A DNA stretch of 43,999 bases, from the NCBI GenBank assembly GCA_023481175.1, contig JAMCWM010000021.1, forward strand, positions 1-43,999. Reading direction: 5' to 3'. The position numbers and the translations under genes were made by a program. Within the stretch, counting starts at the first letter, position 1. Each line of letters begins with the position of its first letter. A model generated the notes under the pieces. The model saw only the letters and a list, made by a program, of their open reading frames with translations. It ran no database searches and was not told where the DNA came from. This DNA is from Nitrospirota bacterium. GTDB taxonomy: Bacteria > Nitrospirota > Leptospirillia > Leptospirillales > Leptospirillaceae. This document shows, piece after piece, positions 41,221 through 43,999 of the stretch.

Positions 41221-41266
41221 GGAATTGGAAATTCCCGGAAGGGCGTCCCTCCGGGAGGAAGGACGC
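41221..41266. other. hairpin-forming stretch after the Sel1 gene
   Basis: GGAATT-GGA-AATTCC (41221-41235) and GCGTCC...GGACGC (41243-41266) can each form a perfect short stem. No U-run follows either, so a rho-independent terminator is not supported. The rest of the gap (41124-41311) has nothing I recognise. Confidence 0.35.
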
Positions 41267-41311
41267 TCAACTCGGGTCATGCAGGCAGGAATGAGGAGAG
41301 GATGAAAGGTT

Positions 41312-42052
41312 TCAGTCGATCTCCCAATGGATCAGAAACTCCCCCACCCCATTCTGGACGAGATTGGCCTTTTTGAACCATTTCTGGGCGAGGGCCGAAT
41401 CCTTGGGAACGCCGTCTCCGTGGGCATAGGCGGTGGCCAGCGCCTTTTCGGCCGGAGCGTAGTTCTTGATGGCTGCCTCCCGAAACCATTTGATGGCTTT
41501 GGCAGGGTTTCGTTCGACCCCCTGTCCCTTGTCGTAGAGGAGGCCGATCTGGTAGGCCGGGGCGGGATCGTTCTGAAGGGCGCTCTTCCGGAACCATTTC
41601 AGGGCCCGGGCCGGATCCTTCGGAACCCCCCATCCCCGGAGGTAAAGGATGCCGAGGTAGTATTGGGCCTTTGCGTCTCCGGCCACGGCCGCCGGACGAA
41701 ACCATTTCGCCGCCAGGGCATAATTTTTCGGAACGACGATTCCCCGCGCATAAAAGGAGCCCACATTCCTCTGGGCGACCGTCAGGTTGTGCTGGGCTGC
41801 CTTCCGGATCCAGACGAAGCCGCGTCCGCTATCCTTGCCCGACTGCACGAGGAAGACGCCGTATTCGTTTTCGGCCCAGAGGTCACCCCCATGGGCCCCG
41901 GTCCTGAGATCGTAGAGATCGAGGCGATTGTGCCGAAGAGATTCTTCCTTCAGGTGGATCGCCTCTTTCTTGTCCATCGCTGCTTGGGTGATCCCGGGGA
42001 AAAAGGCGACTGCGAGAGTCGCCCCCAGGAAGAGAAGAAGAGATCGTTTCAT
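41312..42052 (-). CDS. exported Sel1-repeat protein
   Basis: A 246-residue periplasmic protein. The signal peptide ends TQA-AM (about 24). Tandem Sel1-like repeats fill residues about 60-230, seen as recurring A-x2-L-G-x3-x(3)-G-x-x-x-K-D-x-A-x-A-x-K-W-F (for example YYLGILYLRGWGVPKDPARA and YQIGLLYDKGQGVERNPAKA). Such proteins are protein-protein interaction scaffolds. The start overlaps the lipoprotein gene stop (ATGA at 42049-42052), so the two are coupled. Confidence 0.88.
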   Translation of the reverse strand: MKRSLLLFLGATLAVAFFPGITQAAMDKKEAIHLKEESLRHNRLDLYDLRTGAHGGDLWAENEYGVFLVQSGKDSGRGFVWIRKAAQHNLTVAQRNVGSFYARGIVVPKNYALAAKWFRPAAVAGDAKAQYYLGILYLRGWGVPKDPARALKWFRKSALQNDPAPAYQIGLLYDKGQGVERNPAKAIKWFREAAIKNYAPAEKALATAYAHGDGVPKDSALAQKWFKKANLVQNGVGEFLIHWEID

Positions 42053-42615
42053 CGGACGGCTCCTGCCACCTTGTTCTTTCCTGGTTGGCCGATCGATCGG
42101 AGGGTCTGGTCGAGAGATGTGAAAAAATCGTTGTAGAACGATTGATCCGTCACCGTATTTTCAGGGCGTTCCACAGTGTGGTATTCCGTCCCGACCGGGA
42201 AGAGAGGAATGATCCACAGAAGATGCCACCAGATGCGCTCCTTCTGGTACCGGATCTTCTTTTCGTTGGCCGACAGGGCGACGAAGGTCGCGTTGCCGTC
42301 CTTAGGAAGAAGGTTGACCGTCGCCGAGATCTCATAGCTGACCTCGGAGTCCGAGGTGTCCTGCATCTTCCGGTTGGCGAGGATGAGTCCGTTGTCGAGG
42401 CTGGTCTGGCTCGCGTCGATGATGAAACCATGGGAGACGAGAGCCTGCTTGGAGGCGTTGAATACCGTATTCTCGGGATAGGAAACGAGCTTTCCGTTTC
42501 CGGCGGACCCGTTCATGTCCCGGAAGGCCCCGTTGTAGGGGGTGGAAGAAGAACAGGCCGCCACGATGAACAAGCCAGCCATTAATAACGAAAGGCGAAT
42601 CCAGGATCCGGTCAT
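42049..42615 (-). CDS. lipoprotein of unknown function, coupled to the Sel1 gene
   Basis: A 188-residue lipoprotein with the lipobox FIVAAC (about residue 21) after MTGSWIRLSLLMAGL. A small soluble domain follows, with a tryptophan-rich hydrophobic patch (IWWHLLWIIPLFPVG, about 125-140) that may be a second membrane-associated segment. I do not recognise the family. ATG 42615 has AAGGAG upstream; a longer frame to 42666 would run into the promoter. Partner of the Sel1-repeat protein by overlap. Confidence 0.7.
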   Translation of the reverse strand: MTGSWIRLSLLMAGLFIVAACSSSTPYNGAFRDMNGSAGNGKLVSYPENTVFNASKQALVSHGFIIDASQTSLDNGLILANRKMQDTSDSEVSYEISATVNLLPKDGNATFVALSANEKKIRYQKERIWWHLLWIIPLFPVGTEYHTVERPENTVTDQSFYNDFFTSLDQTLRSIGQPGKNKVAGAVR

Positions 42616-42637
42616 TTTATCTCCTTGATGGGGGTTG

Positions 42638-42666
42638 ATGATAAATTGCCAGGTCATGATCGGCAA
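42638..42666 (-). promoter_or_regulatory. sigma-70 promoter with dyad for the lipoprotein-Sel1 pair
   Basis: On the minus strand: TTGCCG (42666-42661), 17-base spacer, TATCAT (42643-42638). The inverted pair TTGCC (42646-42650) / GGCAA (42662-42666) overlaps the -35 and spacer, a possible operator. Confidence 0.5.
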
Positions 42667-42768
42667 AACTCAGGGATTCCCGAGTCGATCGAAGCCGGCT
42701 CCTTCACATGAAAATTGTTCATGAAACCAAGTCCTGTCGGGTTCTCCTCCGGATATGCGGCCCCTGTT

Positions 42769-43917
42769 CTACATCCAGCCGAAGGCCATCTGAAGAGAGA
42801 CGATGTGGTCCGGATTCAGCCCTGGAATCGGACTGGCCTCTTCCGTGTAGTAGGAGGCATTGACTTCAAAGGCCCAGAGGTCGACTCCGATTCCGACGGT
42901 GGGATAGCCTTCATACACACCGGCCGAAAGGGTCAGGATCTCGGGAAACTTGTACTGGACTCCAAAGCGGGTGTGGAGCCAGAGGGAATCTCCGGTGTAG
43001 TAGAGATAATTGGTCAGGTCGACGTAGTCGATGTCGGCCAGAAGGTGTCCGAATCCGATATCGGGATTGATTCCGATTCCGGCGTTGATGATCTGCGGAA
43101 GGGATCCCGCCGCTCCGAAGCTGGCCGTTCCGACATTGAGGATCGAGGCTCCGAGGGAGGGATTGAGGGGAAGGTCGAAGTTGTAGATGGCCCCGAGGTT
43201 CCCGAGAACGCCGAAGCCCCGGGAAAGATCTCCCGAAAGGGTCCCGGAAATGTTGCTGGCCTGGGCGACGGTGAGCGACGGGACGTTCTCGAACATTTGA
43301 TACAGTCCCATCAGCGTGCCGCCGACCTGAAGATGATGGTCGAAGAATCCGTAGGCCCCGCTGATGACGATCCCCGTGTCCGAAAGGGCCGCGAGGGAAG
43401 CGAGGTTGTTCGTTGTGGGAGAGGCGTTGGCGACTCCCAGCATCTGGTTGTTGGAGAGGATCCCGATCGCAAAATCGTGGGTCGTGAAGTTCGAGTAATC
43501 GCCGATCCTGGCATAGAGGCTCTGTCCGGCGATGTTGTTGAAGGCGTTGACGTAGCTCGAGGGATTGCTCGTGCTGGCCCCGGTGAGGCTGTTATAGAGA
43601 TCGGGATACAATCCGGGATAGGAGATGTCCGCCGATATGTTCAGGATCTGGAAGGACGTCTTCTCGATGTTGTCGAGTCCGGCCGGATTGTAGAAGGGCG
43701 CGTTGGAATCGTTGGCGACCGCGGTGAAGGCGCCGCCCATGCCTTCGACCTGGACCCCCTGGTAGAGAAGCGGGAACTGCTGGAACAGGGCGGTTCCGGC
43801 CACTCCGGAGGGGCCCGCCAGCGCGGGGGCCGGATGGAGGAAGAGGGCCAGGGCGGAGAGAGAGGCCAGGGTTCCGGATATCACGCCGGTCAGTCGGTTG
43901 TGATGTCTTCGGATCAT
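42769..43917 (-). CDS. FadL/TraF-like outer membrane protein
   Basis: A protein of about 382 residues with a signal peptide ending ALA-GPSG, then VQVEGMGGAFTAVANDSNAP followed by FYNPAGLDN, the N-terminal hatch signature of the OMPP1/FadL and TraF-like barrels. Many Gly- and aromatic-rich strands follow, ending in FGWM. It probably forms an outer-membrane channel for hydrophobic compounds or has a related role. ATG 43917 has AAGGA eight bases upstream and gives a normal signal peptide. ATG 43968 would add 17 polar residues and has a weaker ribosome site. The promoter is not evident in the last 80 bases of the window. Confidence 0.75.
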   Translation of the reverse strand: MIRRHHNRLTGVISGTLASLSALALFLHPAPALAGPSGVAGTALFQQFPLLYQGVQVEGMGGAFTAVANDSNAPFYNPAGLDNIEKTSFQILNISADISYPGLYPDLYNSLTGASTSNPSSYVNAFNNIAGQSLYARIGDYSNFTTHDFAIGILSNNQMLGVANASPTTNNLASLAALSDTGIVISGAYGFFDHHLQVGGTLMGLYQMFENVPSLTVAQASNISGTLSGDLSRGFGVLGNLGAIYNFDLPLNPSLGASILNVGTASFGAAGSLPQIINAGIGINPDIGFGHLLADIDYVDLTNYLYYTGDSLWLHTRFGVQYKFPEILTLSAGVYEGYPTVGIGVDLWAFEVNASYYTEEASPIPGLNPDHIVSLQMAFGWM

Positions 43918-43999
43918 CGTGCGTCCTTGGATGGAGGGTGTCGGATCGGCCGGGGGGCGTGTCTTCATAGCTGGCTCAGATACCAGGCGATACCGTTTT

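Noticed and set aside
41243..41266. Rho-independent terminator after the Sel1 gene
   Set aside because: The hairpin is good but has no following U-run on either strand.
1..43999. tRNA genes, CRISPR arrays, transposase or integrase genes
   Set aside because: No cloverleaf with conserved TTCGA/CCA features, no regularly spaced repeats and no DDE, HUH or tyrosine recombinase motifs seen on either strand.

Overview
The window is a gene-dense, GC-rich stretch of chromosome from a Gram-negative bacterium. Outer-membrane factors, lipoboxes, Lol and Mla-type genes and FadL-like barrels show the two-membrane envelope. A partial cbb3-type oxidase subunit, a di-haem cytochrome c peroxidase, many TTG/GTG starts and much cyclic-nucleotide signalling fit a chemolithotrophic Nitrospirota such as Leptospirillum. 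That assignment is inference from gene style; I could not run a search. I see no phage, integrase, insertion sequence, tRNA, rRNA or CRISPR array. The only clearly AT-rich islands are promoter regions near 480-580 and 33265-33444.

Layout. 1-184 (minus): start of a cbb3-type oxidase catalytic subunit. 591-1793 (minus): a lone AAA/DUF4143 ATPase whose start codon touches a perfect 15-bp-arm palindrome. 1943-6273 (plus): cytochrome c peroxidase, then a lipid-transport (Mla/MCE) cluster of permease, very degenerate ATPase, MCE protein and TPR lipoprotein. 6283-9135: two divergent signalling membrane proteins, a degenerate GGDEF protein (minus) and a class III nucleotide cyclase with altered base-recognition residues (plus). 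The cyclase is followed on the plus strand by a TPR lipoprotein, a DsbA-like protein and purE-purK (to 12363). 12638-19708 (plus): a compact run of NuoF-like flavoprotein, thioredoxin-like [2Fe-2S] ferredoxin, TPR membrane protein, mtnA, lysS, lolC/E and lolD, behind a good sigma-70 promoter with a dyad at the start point. 19715-22929 (minus): fmdB-like zinc ribbon, aspartate aminotransferase, coaD, rsmD, a strong terminator and a small peptidoglycan-binding protein. That last gene has a near-consensus promoter and a roughly 220-nt leader full of paired stems. 23708-26938 (plus): a GAF-GAF-GGDEF-EAL protein.

27018-33264 is one long minus-strand operon, read as TolC, small barrel protein, anchored periplasmic protein, ABC ATPase, ABC-2 permease, FNR-like reductase and Cache sensor. 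It is divergent from a LysR regulator (33445-34380). 34387-41018 is a second minus-strand exporter operon: small barrel protein, TolC, adaptor and HAE1-type RND pump. The small barrel proteins of the two operons are paralogues, and each sits beside a TolC gene. 41312-42615 holds a lipoprotein and Sel1-repeat protein pair. 42769-43917 is a FadL/TraF-like outer-membrane protein.

Most noteworthy: the structured leader at about 22930-23152; the recurrent TolC plus small-barrel pairing in two different exporter classes; the Mla-like ATPase lacking most catalytic motifs beside a permease with no standard start codon; the cyclase with Asn/Gly in place of the usual base-recognition Lys/Asp; and the palindrome at the DUF4143 ATPase start.
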